NCBI GenBank assembly: GCA_020442475.1
Contig: JAGRKA010000001.1
Location: forward strand, 62,001-126,000
DNA length: 64,000 bases
DNA from: Alphaproteobacteria bacterium
Lineage (GTDB): Bacteria; Pseudomonadota; Alphaproteobacteria; Micavibrionales; Micavibrionaceae
Reading direction: 5' to 3'
Positions 1-9,557 of this stretch are shown here, one piece after another. The notes below the pieces were generated by a model that did no database searches, was not told the DNA's origin, and was given only the letters and a program-made list of their open reading frames with translations. Both the position numbers and the translations under genes were made by a program. Positions within the stretch are counted from its first letter, which is position 1, and each line of letters opens with the position of its first letter.

Positions 1-2344
1 CGGCTTGCCCGTCTCCGGCACTTAATTCTGCAAAAATCACAGCTAAATTCTCCCGTAATAGCTGCGCTTTTTTGCTGAATTCGGCTTTGAGCTCCTGATC
101 TTCGTCCTGCGCAGCCAATTCTTCAGCCCAATAGAGAGGTAGCCAGACATGAGCTTTTCGCGTATCCAGACCACCATTATTCTTATATTCCTGCTCTTTT
201 TCGAGAAAACGAACATTCGCTTTGTCCAGCGCATCGGCCATAATCAACGCCTTCACATGCCCGCATGTCTGATTCAGCTTTCTTAAGGCGCCGCTCAGCG
301 CGATAATCGTGCCTTCCTCGCCCCATGTGAAATGATTTTTCTCAACCAGATTTTCCAGCAAATCACCAGCCGTGCCGCCTGAGCCCGTCTCGAACATCGA
401 GCCTCCGCTTGGGTAGGAGGTCTCAGATTCCATCTCGTTGCTGTTGCCGATTTGGAGGATCGGATACAGATCCGTCAGGTAATCCCGCAAAACATTTCCG
501 GTGGCTGTGATCGTATTTTTACCTTCCCGCATCCGGTCGGTCGTATAATGCGCGGCTTCCTTATAGGACATGATTTTGATGCCGGAATGGGGTGTTATGC
601 CCGTTTTATCCAGATAGGCCTCAACCTTCGCTTTGACTTCCCTATCATGCGCCCGGCCCTCATCCAGCACGAATACAGCCTCGGCTCCCGGAGGCATATC
701 TGCCATCTTCCGAATCGTCAGATCCACCCAGTTTTTAATCGCCGTATCCCGCGCACGGTTCATCCGCCAGATATCGCCCTTTTGCACTTTATGTTGGTGA
801 ATCTGGCCGTCTTTCCCGGTGATTGAAATGCTTCCGTTACCCGGCGCCATAAAGGTCACGTTGTGAGAGCCGTACTCCTCAGCTTTGTCCCCCATCAATC
901 CAACATTATAAACGCTCCCGGCCTTTGCGGGGTCGATCGCGCCCTTTGTCTTCAAATTCTCCGCCACGGCGTCATAAAACGCTCCGTATGTGCGGTCCGG
1001 AACGTTAATCTGAACCTCTTTCAGCGTCTTCCCGTCCGCGCCGGTCGCCTTCCCGCCTTTGAGGAAAATGTAAGGAATAGATGAATCCACGATCACCGCG
1101 CCCGGCGTCCATAAATTATGAACCAGGCCTTTTTTCGTATTAGTCGTGTAAAGCTCCGGGCCGGTTTTGAGGGTGCACTCAATGTCTCTATGAACATCCC
1201 CGAGGTGTAAGGCAAGCCCTACGGTGCGGGATGGATAGTCTGGTAAAAATCCAATATTCTCTTCTACGGCATTCACAAAATCATCACCTTCCAGCTTTTC
1301 GATTTGATCCTTGAGGTCTTCGAGTTTTGGATTGTCTGAAATATCTTTAAGGATATTTTTCTTGAACGTGTTGTAGATTCCCTCTGCGCCGTCATTGGGG
1401 TTAACGCCGAGTCTCTCAAAAACATCTTGATGGTTTTTAAAGACATCCTCAAAAAATGTCTCAACATACACGCCGAAAATCTCCGGGTCCGAGACTTTCA
1501 TCATCGTAGCTTTCAGATGGACGGAGAAGAGAAGATCTTTATCCTTGGCGGCCTGAATACTCTCTTTGACGGAGGCTTTTAGCGCTTCCCGGCTCATAAA
1601 GGTTGCGCCGACAATTTCACCCGCGTGAAGCTGAATATCCTCATCGCTGAGGTCGATAGTTTTCCCGTCTTCGCCTGTAAATCTAACACTGACGGCCTGT
1701 GCAGACTCTACGGTTCCGGAAACCTCGTTCGCATAAAAGTCACCGCAATCCATGCTTGCAACATGTGTTCTGGATTTTTGATTCCACTGATTATCGGGTT
1801 TAAAATATTTCTTGGCCGCATCGGCGACAGGCTGTGTGACCGCGCGCCATGAATTCCCGTCAGCCCGAATAACCGGGTTAACGGCGCTGCCGCCAATTTT
1901 CTTGTCATAGATTTTCTTGATCTTTTTTTCTGTGTCATTGGCCGGATTGTCCGGATAATCCGGGACCATAAACCCTCTGGAATGCAGCTTTTGGATGGCT
2001 TCTTTCATCTGGGGGGCGGTCGCGCTCATATTCGGCATTTTGATGAGCACGAAATTTTCTGTCTGCGTAAGCTCGCCCAGCATTTTCAGATCGTCGGGAA
2101 CTTGCTGCTTTTCTTCCAAATAGTCCGGGAAATTTGCGAGAATACGCGCTTCAAGGGAAATATCGACTGTTTTTGTCTCAATACCGGCCGCGTTCATAAA
2201 CGCTTGGATAATCAGCTGGGAGGACGCCAGCGCCGCTGCCGGAGATTCATCCGTCTTCGTCAGATAAAGGACGGGCTTATTCTCTTGCCCCTCTCCTAAT
2301 TGCGGTTCTTGTCCTTCATTCATAAGTGCGGGCAATGCTGACAT
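1..2344 (-). CDS. icd: Isocitrate dehydrogenase [NADP+], monomeric type (partial, 3' end outside window)
   Basis: Converts isocitrate to 2-oxoglutarate and CO2 with NADP+ in the TCA cycle; cytoplasmic. The frame is open from ATG 2344 to the window edge (about 781 codons). An AAGGAG ribosome-binding site lies about 9 nt upstream of the ATG. Motifs of the monomeric family (IDH-II, as in Azotobacter) run in order: ISLEARILANFPDYL, GSAVNPVIR followed by a GNS serine, DCGDFYANE, SVHLKATMMKVSDP, NVGLMGDKAEEYGSH, TGNVLRDYLTDLYPI and MFETGSGGTAGD. By comparison with remembered family members only a few tens of residues are missing at the C terminus. The protein is longer than the usual ~740 residues: it has about 20 extra N-terminal residues and a segment of roughly 45-50 extra residues before the VIVDSS motif. 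The family call is very secure; the extra length is by eye. Confidence 0.95.
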   Translation of the reverse strand, partial: MSALPALMNEGQEPQLGEGQENKPVLYLTKTDESPAAALASSQLIIQAFMNAAGIETKTVDISLEARILANFPDYLEEKQQVPDDLKMLGELTQTENFVLIKMPNMSATAPQMKEAIQKLHSRGFMVPDYPDNPANDTEKKIKKIYDKKIGGSAVNPVIRADGNSWRAVTQPVADAAKKYFKPDNQWNQKSRTHVASMDCGDFYANEVSGTVESAQAVSVRFTGEDGKTIDLSDEDIQLHAGEIVGATFMSREALKASVKESIQAAKDKDLLFSVHLKATMMKVSDPEIFGVYVETFFEDVFKNHQDVFERLGVNPNDGAEGIYNTFKKNILKDISDNPKLEDLKDQIEKLEGDDFVNAVEENIGFLPDYPSRTVGLALHLGDVHRDIECTLKTGPELYTTNTKKGLVHNLWTPGAVIVDSSIPYIFLKGGKATGADGKTLKEVQINVPDRTYGAFYDAVAENLKTKGAIDPAKAGSVYNVGLMGDKAEEYGSHNVTFMAPGNGSISITGKDGQIHQHKVQKGDIWRMNRARDTAIKNWVDLTIRKMADMPPGAEAVFVLDEGRAHDREVKAKVEAYLDKTGITPHSGIKIMSYKEAAHYTTDRMREGKNTITATGNVLRDYLTDLYPILQIGNSNEMESETSYPSGGSMFETGSGGTAGDLLENLVEKNHFTWGEEGTIIALSGALRKLNQTCGHVKALIMADALDKANVRFLEKEQEYKNNGGLDTRKAHVWLPLYWAEELAAQDEDQELKAEFSKKAQLLRENLAVIFAELSAGDGQA

Positions 2345-2447
2345 TCTTCAGAAACTCCTTAAGCAGACATAGTAAATTTTCCGGAATGTTGCGGATAGCA
2401 TGCGGAATTCAGATATGTCAATTTAAAAGAGGCTGAAGGATGGCGTT

Positions 2448-3119
2448 TTATTTCACCGGAGCGATATCGAACAGAATTCGATGGGCTGCTGTCCCGCCGG
2501 GGCCAAGCGGGGTTGCCGCCACAAGCCGCACCGGCTTCTTAAAGCGCAGAACAAGGACGGTCCCGCCGTCTTTGCCCGGCTGCGTCCGGTAGCTCCTGAG
2601 AAGGGGATGCGCTGAAAAATCTTTTTGTGATGCTGTTTTCCATACGGCCTCCGGCAAGGTTACGATCAGCACATTCTCATTCTGATCCAGATCATGCCGG
2701 AAAGGCGATACTCCATCCAAATCAAGAACGATCCTCGTTTTTCCGGGATGTTCACCTATACGGACACCTAACACATCCGCCCCGCCACTACCGGATGCTG
2801 TTGCGATATCGCCCAGTGTCTCAGGGCGCTGTTCCATATGCAATGTCCGGGAATGAGGCTTCGCCCGCATCGTCTGTGCATCGGCTTTAAGTGTATAATC
2901 ATGGGGGCTGGAAATTTCCGTCGGATCAACTTGACGACGAGCCCGCATATGCTGTTTGAGCGGGTCGGAATCCTCCTCCGCCTCGACCATCTCCCAAGCC
3001 CCCTTCGACTCGAGAAGCGTTTCCGCACTCTCCGTTTTTGTGCCCTGAAAATCATAAACCGTGCAGGCGCTTAAAAGACCAAGAACGGCAATAGACAAGA
3101 TAGAACGGAATAAAACCAT
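2448..3119 (-). CDS. AMIN-domain lipoprotein
   Basis: A 223-residue predicted lipoprotein. The N terminus is a signal peptide ending in the lipobox LSAC (Cys19). The middle (about residues 35-110) is polar and low in complexity. The C-terminal ~110 residues resemble an AMIN domain: GVRIGEHPGKTRIVLDLDG starts a beta-rich stretch that ends in HRILFDIAP. AMIN domains are known from N-acetylmuramoyl-L-alanine amidases and from PilQ-type secretins, where they bind peptidoglycan. No catalytic domain follows here, so a peptidoglycan-binding accessory role is inferred. It lies alone between icd (same strand, upstream gene start 773 nt away) and a divergently transcribed membrane-protein gene. Confidence 0.75.
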   Translation of the reverse strand: MVLFRSILSIAVLGLLSACTVYDFQGTKTESAETLLESKGAWEMVEAEEDSDPLKQHMRARRQVDPTEISSPHDYTLKADAQTMRAKPHSRTLHMEQRPETLGDIATASGSGGADVLGVRIGEHPGKTRIVLDLDGVSPFRHDLDQNENVLIVTLPEAVWKTASQKDFSAHPLLRSYRTQPGKDGGTVLVLRFKKPVRLVAATPLGPGGTAAHRILFDIAPVK

Positions 3120-3315
3120 GATGGATAAAACGCCCCCAAACGTTACGGATTATGATGATTTTAACCCCGTCTGGGCCATCAAGACAAGGTCATAGGGCGC
3201 GCGATCTAAAAACACATTTAACACATTGAAATTAAATGAAATAATCGGGGTGTTGTTTTTTAATTTTGCCGTCCGCCCGTATTTTCTGATAGACTGAAAT
3301 CTAAATTATAAAAAA

Positions 3316-3330
3316 TTAACTAAATTTTAA
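3316..3330. promoter_or_regulatory. Possible CtrA box (TTAA-N7-TTAA)
   Basis: TTAACTAAATTTTAA is an exact match to the alphaproteobacterial CtrA consensus. It lies 26 nt before the start codon of the membrane-protein gene at 3357, in the 237-nt divergent gap. The surrounding ~100 bases are very AT-rich, so a chance match is quite possible. Confidence 0.3.
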
Positions 3331-3356
3331 TACGGTAAATATTAAATGAGGGTGTT

Positions 3357-3950
3357 ATGTTTGATAAAGGTGAAATCCGTCGTCATTTGTTAGGCTCGCT
3401 CGAAACGGCTCTGTTCATGCCGGGCGGCCCGGAGCGTTTCTGCACAAGCGCACGGGCGATGAAGGCCTCGTTTCTAATCCCTGTTCTCTTATTGCCTCTG
3501 ACGCTTGCGACCGTCTTTTCGGGGCATCCGCTCGGCGTTCTCGATATGACTTCAGCGCAAATTCTCACAGCAATTTACAGTTTGCGCCTGTTTGTCTATC
3601 TGGCACTCTATTGCGGGCTTGTTTACGTCATGGCTAAAAGTACCGGCCGGTTGGACCATTTCTACCGTTTCGTTACGGCGAATAACTGGCTGACCCTTCC
3701 TGCGGCGGCCCTGATGATCCCGTTGCTGGCCCTGTTCCTGAACGGCGCTTACGGGTGGAGCGAGATTTACCCGCTAATGGTCTTCATTACGCTTTATTCC
3801 TACGCCTATACGGCCTTTATGGCGATGTACGTCATGCGCATAAACTGGGAACTGGCGGGCTTTATCGCCATTGCAGGCATGGCCATCCATCAAAGCTCCC
3901 TTGGTGCCTTGAAATGGATCGCTGTGAACACCCTTTATCTGGTATCATGA
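3357..3950 (+). CDS. Hypothetical multi-pass inner-membrane protein
   Basis: A 197-residue protein I do not recognise with confidence. After about 35 polar residues there are roughly five hydrophobic segments (about residues 37-57, 68-90, 112-130, 135-160 and 165-190), so it is an integral inner-membrane protein. The size and spacing resemble small Yip1-like membrane proteins, but no diagnostic motif is visible. The last 16 bases overlap the 3' end of the convergent sugar-transferase gene. A possible CtrA box lies just upstream. Function unknown. Confidence 0.7.
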   Translation: MFDKGEIRRHLLGSLETALFMPGGPERFCTSARAMKASFLIPVLLLPLTLATVFSGHPLGVLDMTSAQILTAIYSLRLFVYLALYCGLVYVMAKSTGRLDHFYRFVTANNWLTLPAAALMIPLLALFLNGAYGWSEIYPLMVFITLYSYAYTAFMAMYVMRINWELAGFIAIAGMAIHQSSLGALKWIAVNTLYLVS

Positions 3951-5026
3951 TCCTCAGCTCTACGATGCAACAGCATCTTGATAAGCCGGACATAGGTTTC
4001 CGGCTTATCCGATAACGCCATATGCGTAAAGAGCAGGGCGATCCATAACAGTGTGAGCAGGATTTGAGGTACGCCCAGCGCGATCCCGACAATGCCAACT
4101 CCCCCCAGCAAGATACTCAGCAACAGAATAAGAGTCGTTGCTTTGCCGGGCGAAAGCCCCGCATCAATAAAGTGATGATGGAAATGCCCGCGATCCGGTG
4201 AGAAAGGATGCCGACCCGCCCGGACGCGCCGGTAAAACTGCCCGCACGCATCCATAATCGGCAAAGCCAGAACCCACGCCACGGCAATCGGCTCAACCGT
4301 CCGGTCGGTTTCTCCTGCGGCCAAGCCAATCGCAAACCAGCCCAGCATAAGCCCGAGGCACATGCTCCCCGCATCGCCAAGAAAAATGGAGGCCTTACTC
4401 CGAAATGGATGACGCATATTATAAATCAGAAATCCGGCCAGCGCGCCCATCAGGATTGCAATCTCGAAAAAGGGTGGCCAGTTTCCACTTATAATGCAGG
4501 CCAGCATGAGCCATCCTAATGCAACAAAGTTTTCGCCAGCGGCAAGCCCGTCCAGCCCATCCATTAGATTTATGGCGTTAATGAGCAGCACCACGGCAAT
4601 AACCGAAAAGGGAAGCGCCATAAATCCAAGATATAACGTCCCAAGGCTAAAAATATTACCAAGATTACTGATCATCGCATGGCCGGGTATGACAATCAGT
4701 CCAGCAGCACAAAATTGGAGAAAAAACTTAACCCAGGGCGTTAAATGCGCCCTGTCGTCAATAGCCCCTGTTATCAGGAGCAATGTCAGAGCGGCAAAAA
4801 GCGGCCAATAGAGGACAAGATCGAAGCCGGATAAAAACCCGACCACCATGAAAACCGGAAAGATGACAAGCCCGCCAACCAGCGGCACCGCGCCCTCATG
4901 CTGTTTTCGCCCACCGGGCCGATCAACGAAGTCGGCCTTAAGCGCAAAAATGCGAGCAAGTGGCACAAGAGCGGCAACAGCCAGAAAGGCCAGCAAAGGA
5001 GGCAATATCCACGCCCATCCAATCAT
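3935..5026 (-). CDS. Polyprenyl-phosphate N-acetylhexosamine-1-phosphate transferase (WecA/MraY family)
   Basis: An integral membrane enzyme of 363 residues and about ten helices that moves a sugar-1-phosphate from a UDP-sugar to undecaprenyl phosphate, the first step of a surface glycan. Family signatures: the N-terminal DRPGGRKQHEGAVPLVGG, the Mg-binding NLMDGLDGLAAGE around residues 155-167, FLGDAGSMCLGLMLGW near residue 215, and the histidine-rich HFHHHFIDAG near residue 285. The last is typical of the WecA/TagO branch rather than of MraY itself. The acceptor is clear from the family; the sugar is not. Polysaccharide genes (the GT4-GT2 fusion and yjbH) lie elsewhere in the window. Its 3' end overlaps the convergent membrane-protein gene by 16 bases. 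Confidence 0.88.
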   Translation of the reverse strand: MIGWAWILPPLLAFLAVAALVPLARIFALKADFVDRPGGRKQHEGAVPLVGGLVIFPVFMVVGFLSGFDLVLYWPLFAALTLLLITGAIDDRAHLTPWVKFFLQFCAAGLIVIPGHAMISNLGNIFSLGTLYLGFMALPFSVIAVVLLINAINLMDGLDGLAAGENFVALGWLMLACIISGNWPPFFEIAILMGALAGFLIYNMRHPFRSKASIFLGDAGSMCLGLMLGWFAIGLAAGETDRTVEPIAVAWVLALPIMDACGQFYRRVRAGRHPFSPDRGHFHHHFIDAGLSPGKATTLILLLSILLGGVGIVGIALGVPQILLTLLWIALLFTHMALSDKPETYVRLIKMLLHRRAEDHDTR

Positions 5027-5083
5027 ATGACTGTCATCTCCTACCGGCCTTCCTCTCTATATATAGCTGATACGGCGAAAATT

Positions 5084-6376
5084 TTAGGCCGCTTTTTCAC
5101 TCTCCAGCGCACGCCAGCCAATATCCCGGCGGCAAAACCCTTCCGGCCATACGATCTTATCGACTGCCTCATAGGCCCGCCTTTGTGCTTCAGCGATCGT
5201 GCTACCGAGCGCTGTTACGCCGAGAACACGGCCTCCCGCATTGACGAGCTCGCCCTGATCATTTTTCGCCGTACCCGCATGGAATACCATGAGACCGTCC
5301 GCGCCTGAAACCTTATCAAAGCCCCGGATAACAGTCCCCTTTTTGTAAGTGTTCGGATAGCCTTTGGAGGCCATGACAACGCACAGCGCCGTCTGCGGGC
5401 TCCATGTCACCTGTCCGCGAATCTCCGCAAGTTTTCCGGTTGCGCCGGCATACAGAATATCCAGCAGATCGCCCTGAAGACGCATCATCATGGGTTGGCA
5501 TTCCGGATCGCCAAAGCGGGCATTATATTCGATCAGGAACGGCTCGCCCTCGACGATCATCACACCGGCATACAGCACGCCTGTAAAGGGGCACCCTTCC
5601 GCAATCATCGCTTTAATCGTCGGTTCTATGATGCGATGGATGATTTTCTCTTCCAAAACCGGGTCCATCAGATGCGCAGGCGAATACGCGCCCATCCCGC
5701 CTGTATTCGGGCCGGTATCCCCGTCCCCGACGCGCTTATGATCCTGCGCTGAAGTCAGAGGCAGCATCGCCTTGCCATCGGCTAACGCGAAATAGCTCAA
5801 CTCTTCTCCAGACAGAAACTCTTCAATCACGATTTCTGCGCCCGCATCCCCGAATGCACTGCCGGAGAGCATATTTTTAGCCGCTTGCAGCGCCTCTTCT
5901 TCCGTTTCGCAGATAATCACGCCTTTCCCGGCAGCCAACCCGTCCGCTTTGATAACGATGGGCACACCCTGATCCCGGATAAAGGCACTTGCCTGCTCCA
6001 GATCGGTGAAGCGCCCGTAGGCCGCGGTAGGAATAGCATATTTGGCACATAAATCTTTCATGAAGCCTTTTGAGCCTTCAAGCCTTGCAGCTTGCGCGCC
6101 GGGACCAAAAACGGCAATCCCAACCTCATGAAGCGCATCAGCCAGCCCCAAGACCAGCGGCGCTTCCGGCCCGATGACCACAAGATCGACACCCTTATCT
6201 TTCGCAAAAGCGCATAAGCCTTGTACGTCCTCTGCAGCAATGGGAACACGCTGTGCGCAAGCCTCAATACCCGGATTGCCCGGTGCGCAATAAAGCGTTT
6301 CACATTTTGAAGACCGGGACAAAGCCCAAGCCAGCGCATGTTCGCGGCCTCCGGAGCCGACCAGTAGAACCTTCAT
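5084..6376 (-). CDS. purD: Phosphoribosylamine--glycine ligase
   Basis: GAR synthetase, step 2 of de novo purine synthesis: ATP-dependent joining of glycine to 5-phosphoribosylamine. At 430 residues it has the normal length for the monofunctional bacterial enzyme. The N-terminal [19 protein letters not shown], the ATP-grasp segment [13 protein letters not shown] (about 140-152), the motif [22 protein letters not shown] (given here in parts: [22 protein letters not shown]) and [12 protein letters not shown] near residue 285 are all intact. It starts 44 nt after the putA stop codon on the same strand, so co-transcription with putA is possible. No purine riboswitch was seen upstream. Confidence 0.97.
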   Translation of the reverse strand: MKVLLVGSGGREHALAWALSRSSKCETLYCAPGNPGIEACAQRVPIAAEDVQGLCAFAKDKGVDLVVIGPEAPLVLGLADALHEVGIAVFGPGAQAARLEGSKGFMKDLCAKYAIPTAAYGRFTDLEQASAFIRDQGVPIVIKADGLAAGKGVIICETEEEALQAAKNMLSGSAFGDAGAEIVIEEFLSGEELSYFALADGKAMLPLTSAQDHKRVGDGDTGPNTGGMGAYSPAHLMDPVLEEKIIHRIIEPTIKAMIAEGCPFTGVLYAGVMIVEGEPFLIEYNARFGDPECQPMMMRLQGDLLDILYAGATGKLAEIRGQVTWSPQTALCVVMASKGYPNTYKKGTVIRGFDKVSGADGLMVFHAGTAKNDQGELVNAGGRVLGVTALGSTIAEAQRRAYEAVDKIVWPEGFCRRDIGWRALESEKAA

Positions 6377-6420
6377 AAGCTCTCCATATTCTGCGAGTTT
6401 ATTTCCAACTCTTTGTAAAG

Positions 6421-9400
6421 CTATTCTTCAAGCGATACAAGGGACGCATTTCCACCCGCTGCCGCTGTGTTGACGCTCAAGGCTCTCTCGACAGCGAAGC
6501 GCGGCAGATAATGCGGCCCGCCCGCTTTAGGACCCGTTCCTGAAAGCCCTTGCCCGCCGAAAGGTTGGGAGCCGACGACTGCACCGATCATAGACCGGTT
6601 CACGTAGACATTCCCGGCTCGCATCTGTGCCGTGACGCCTCTATGGAATGATTCGATCCGGCTGTGAATCCCGAGGGTCAGCCCGTACCCTCTCGCATTG
6701 ATATCATGGATCAGGCCACTCAGCTCATCCCTGTGATAGCGAATTACATGCAAGACGGGACCGAAAACCTCGCGGTCCAAAATGCCTAAACGCTCCAACT
6801 CATAGAGGCGCGGGGCAAAGTAAAACCCTTGCGCTTCCAAGCCGTTTTCAAGCGGGCATTGATAGCGCAGCTTTGCAAAACCTTTTAAGGCGCTGCCATG
6901 GCGCATCAGTGCGGTGCGGGCTTCCTCGTCAATGACAGGGCCGATATCGGAGGATAAACGCCCCGGATTACCGATTCGTAACATCTGCATGCCGCCCTCG
7001 ATCAAACCCAGCACCTTGTCGGCAATATCATCCTGCAAACACAGAATCCGTAAAGCTGAGCAGCGTTGCCCCGCAGATCCGAACGCACTCAGCAGCACAT
7101 CGTCAGCTACTTGTTCCGGCAGGGCGGATGAATCGACGATCATCGCGTTCATTCCGCCTGTTTCCGCAATCAACGGCACGATCGGCCCGTCTTTTGCGGC
7201 AAGCGCCCTGTTAATCGCATGCGCCGCTTCGACGGAGCCGGTAAACGCCACGCCCGCAACATCCTTGTGCGCCACAAGTGCAGCGCCAAGCGTACCGTCA
7301 CCGGAAAGCATATTGATGGCACCACCTGGAATTCCGGCCTTGTGCATGAGCTGCACCGCATACATTGCAATCAACGACGTTTGTTCCGCAGGCTTTGCGA
7401 TCACGCTGTTCCCTGCGATCAGCGCCGCCGTGATTTGCCCGGTGAAAATAGCCAACGGGAAATTCCACGGGCTGATACAGACGAAAACGCCTCGTCCATG
7501 CAGGCTCAGCCTGTTCGACTCGCCCGTAATACCCGGCAGATCTTCTCCGCCTGCCCCAAAATCGGCACGTGCGCGGTTCGCGTAGTAACGGCAAAAATCG
7601 ACCGCCTCGCGGACTTCGCCAAGCGCATCCGGGATCGTCTTCCCGGCCTCCCGAATACACAAGCCCACCAGAGCCGCCCGGTTTTCTTCCAGTAAAGCGG
7701 CAAAGCGCTCCAGCGCGGCAGCGCGCTCTTGCACCGGGGTTGCATTCCATCCGGGAAAGGCCTTGGACGCAGCCTTGAAAGCCTCCTCGACTTGTGAATC
7801 GAGGGTAAAACTGACTCGACCAACACACTCTTCGCGGTTCGCAGGGTTCAGAATATCGTGGAAGGGCAGGCCGTCTATCGCCCGCCCTCCGATCAAGGGT
7901 TTGGAGTCAAAAGATTTTTGCTCCTTTTCGACCTGCTTGAGGAGCATTTGCACCTGTGCCGGGTCAGACAGGTCCAGCCCGGCTGAGTTGGTACGGCCTA
8001 CAGGTTTTTCCTGCGCATAAAGAGCTGAGGGGGTTGGAATGGCTGGGTGAGCGTGTTCTTTATGCTTCCGAATCTTTTCCACAGGATCGGCCACAAGCTC
8101 GTCTACAGGGTCATCCGGGTCCAAAAGCCGGTTCACGAAGGAGCTGTTTGCACCGTTTTCGAGAAGCCGGCGCACCAGATAGGGCAAAAGCTCTTCATAG
8201 GCACCGACAGGGGCGTAAATACTTGCCCGCACCCTCCGCTCTTGCAGCAACAGATCGAATAAGCCATCCCCCATGCCGTAAAGCCTCTGGAACTCGAAAT
8301 CCGCGCCGCTCTCCCGCGCCATTTCAAGAATAGCCGCAGCGCTATAGGCGTTGTGCGTGGCCAGCATCGGATAAAAGCGTTCATTTTGTGCCAGTAGCTT
8401 CGCCGCGCAGGCCAGAAAGGATAAATCCGTATTGGGTTTACGGGTGAAGACCGGATAACCCGAAAGGCCGAGCGCCTGCGCCCGTTTAATCTCGCTGTCC
8501 CAATAAGCGCCCTTAACCAGCCGCACCTGTAGGCACCGTCCATGCGCCTCGGCCATATCCGCGAGATGGTCGATCAGTGGCAAAGCGCGTTTCTGGTACG
8601 CCTGCACAGCCAACCCAAATCCGTCCCAGCCCTTGAGCACGGGCAGGGCGGAAACAGTCTCAATAATCCGCAAAGACAGAAGCAGCCGCTCCGATTCTTC
8701 CGCATCAACCGTCAAAGGCAACCCATGAGAGGCCGCTTTTTCAGCTAAAAAAGCAAGCCGCTCGCTCATTTCCGGAACGCAGCGTGATTCTTGCGCATAG
8801 ACATAGCGCGGATGAAGTGCAGAAAGCTTAACGGAAATACCGGGCGGGTGCGGCGCGTCCTTTTGAACGCGCCCGCCCAGATACGCGATAGCCTGCGTGT
8901 AAGAATCGAGGTAACGCTGCGCATCGTCTTGGGTCCGCGCACCCTCGCCCAGAACGTCATACGACATCCTGTAGCCTCGCTCTTCAAAGGAGGCGGCATT
9001 GCGGACCGCCTTTTCGATCGTTTCTCCCAGAACAAAATGCTGTCCCAGAAGCCGCATGGCCTGAATCATCGCCTCCCGGATCACCGGCTCTCCAAGGCGT
9101 GAAAGTGCACCATCCAGCGTTTTTTGCCCGGCAAACAGGCCGATCCCGGCCGCCTTGGCCATCCAGCCCTTGCTTCCACCCGCCGCGGCGAGCCAGTCCG
9201 CCGCCGCCGTTTTATCCCGAATCAGCGCCTTGGCCGTATCCTTATCCGGAATCCGCAAAAGTGCCTCGGCCAGAGACATCAAGGCCAGCCCCTCTTGGCT
9301 TTTGAGGGAATAATCCTGCAAAAATGTTTCAAACAGCCCGCCGCTCTTTTTCCGGGTGCGGATCGTTTCCACAAGATCGCGCGCTTTAGCTTTGGCTGCC

Positions 9401-9507
9401 TGCACCTTAAACGAACCATCCGGCAGGGCGTTTAGCAGCGCTTCAATATCTGCGTTTTCATCACGGGTGGGAACAGCGGATAAAGTATCGGGCGGGAAAA
9501 AAGTCAT
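6421..9507 (-). CDS. putA: Bifunctional proline dehydrogenase / L-glutamate gamma-semialdehyde dehydrogenase
   Basis: Oxidises proline to glutamate in two steps, passing electrons to FAD/quinone and then to NAD+. At 1028 residues it is the short PutA form without the N-terminal ribbon-helix-helix DNA-binding domain, so it should not act as its own repressor. The proline dehydrogenase barrel holds [11 protein letters not shown] (about 225), [15 protein letters not shown] (about 330) and the conserved ending [16 protein letters not shown] (about 450). The aldehyde dehydrogenase half begins near residue 560 with [20 protein letters not shown]-like [10 protein letters not shown] and the catalytic cysteine in GQRCSA (about residue 815). 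It is divergent from xseA with a 50-nt gap. Confidence 0.97.
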   Translation of the reverse strand: MTFFPPDTLSAVPTRDENADIEALLNALPDGSFKVQAAKAKARDLVETIRTRKKSGGLFETFLQDYSLKSQEGLALMSLAEALLRIPDKDTAKALIRDKTAAADWLAAAGGSKGWMAKAAGIGLFAGQKTLDGALSRLGEPVIREAMIQAMRLLGQHFVLGETIEKAVRNAASFEERGYRMSYDVLGEGARTQDDAQRYLDSYTQAIAYLGGRVQKDAPHPPGISVKLSALHPRYVYAQESRCVPEMSERLAFLAEKAASHGLPLTVDAEESERLLLSLRIIETVSALPVLKGWDGFGLAVQAYQKRALPLIDHLADMAEAHGRCLQVRLVKGAYWDSEIKRAQALGLSGYPVFTRKPNTDLSFLACAAKLLAQNERFYPMLATHNAYSAAAILEMARESGADFEFQRLYGMGDGLFDLLLQERRVRASIYAPVGAYEELLPYLVRRLLENGANSSFVNRLLDPDDPVDELVADPVEKIRKHKEHAHPAIPTPSALYAQEKPVGRTNSAGLDLSDPAQVQMLLKQVEKEQKSFDSKPLIGGRAIDGLPFHDILNPANREECVGRVSFTLDSQVEEAFKAASKAFPGWNATPVQERAAALERFAALLEENRAALVGLCIREAGKTIPDALGEVREAVDFCRYYANRARADFGAGGEDLPGITGESNRLSLHGRGVFVCISPWNFPLAIFTGQITAALIAGNSVIAKPAEQTSLIAMYAVQLMHKAGIPGGAINMLSGDGTLGAALVAHKDVAGVAFTGSVEAAHAINRALAAKDGPIVPLIAETGGMNAMIVDSSALPEQVADDVLLSAFGSAGQRCSALRILCLQDDIADKVLGLIEGGMQMLRIGNPGRLSSDIGPVIDEEARTALMRHGSALKGFAKLRYQCPLENGLEAQGFYFAPRLYELERLGILDREVFGPVLHVIRYHRDELSGLIHDINARGYGLTLGIHSRIESFHRGVTAQMRAGNVYVNRSMIGAVVGSQPFGGQGLSGTGPKAGGPHYLPRFAVERALSVNTAAAGGNASLVSLEE

Positions 9508-9557
9508 GGGCGGATACCGGCTTGTGTTTTAACAGCAAACGATTTTATCATGAGCCC

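Noticed and set aside
452-2299. Several short frames on both strands in the first 2.3 kb
   Set aside because: All lie inside the monomeric isocitrate dehydrogenase gene, whose frame runs off the window edge.
6377-6420. A purine riboswitch before purD or other riboswitches
   Set aside because: The gap is 44 nt and no riboswitch core could be recognised; none was seen upstream of bioD either.
6914-7695. Plus-strand frames of 223 and 158 codons
   Set aside because: Antisense to the aldehyde dehydrogenase half of putA.
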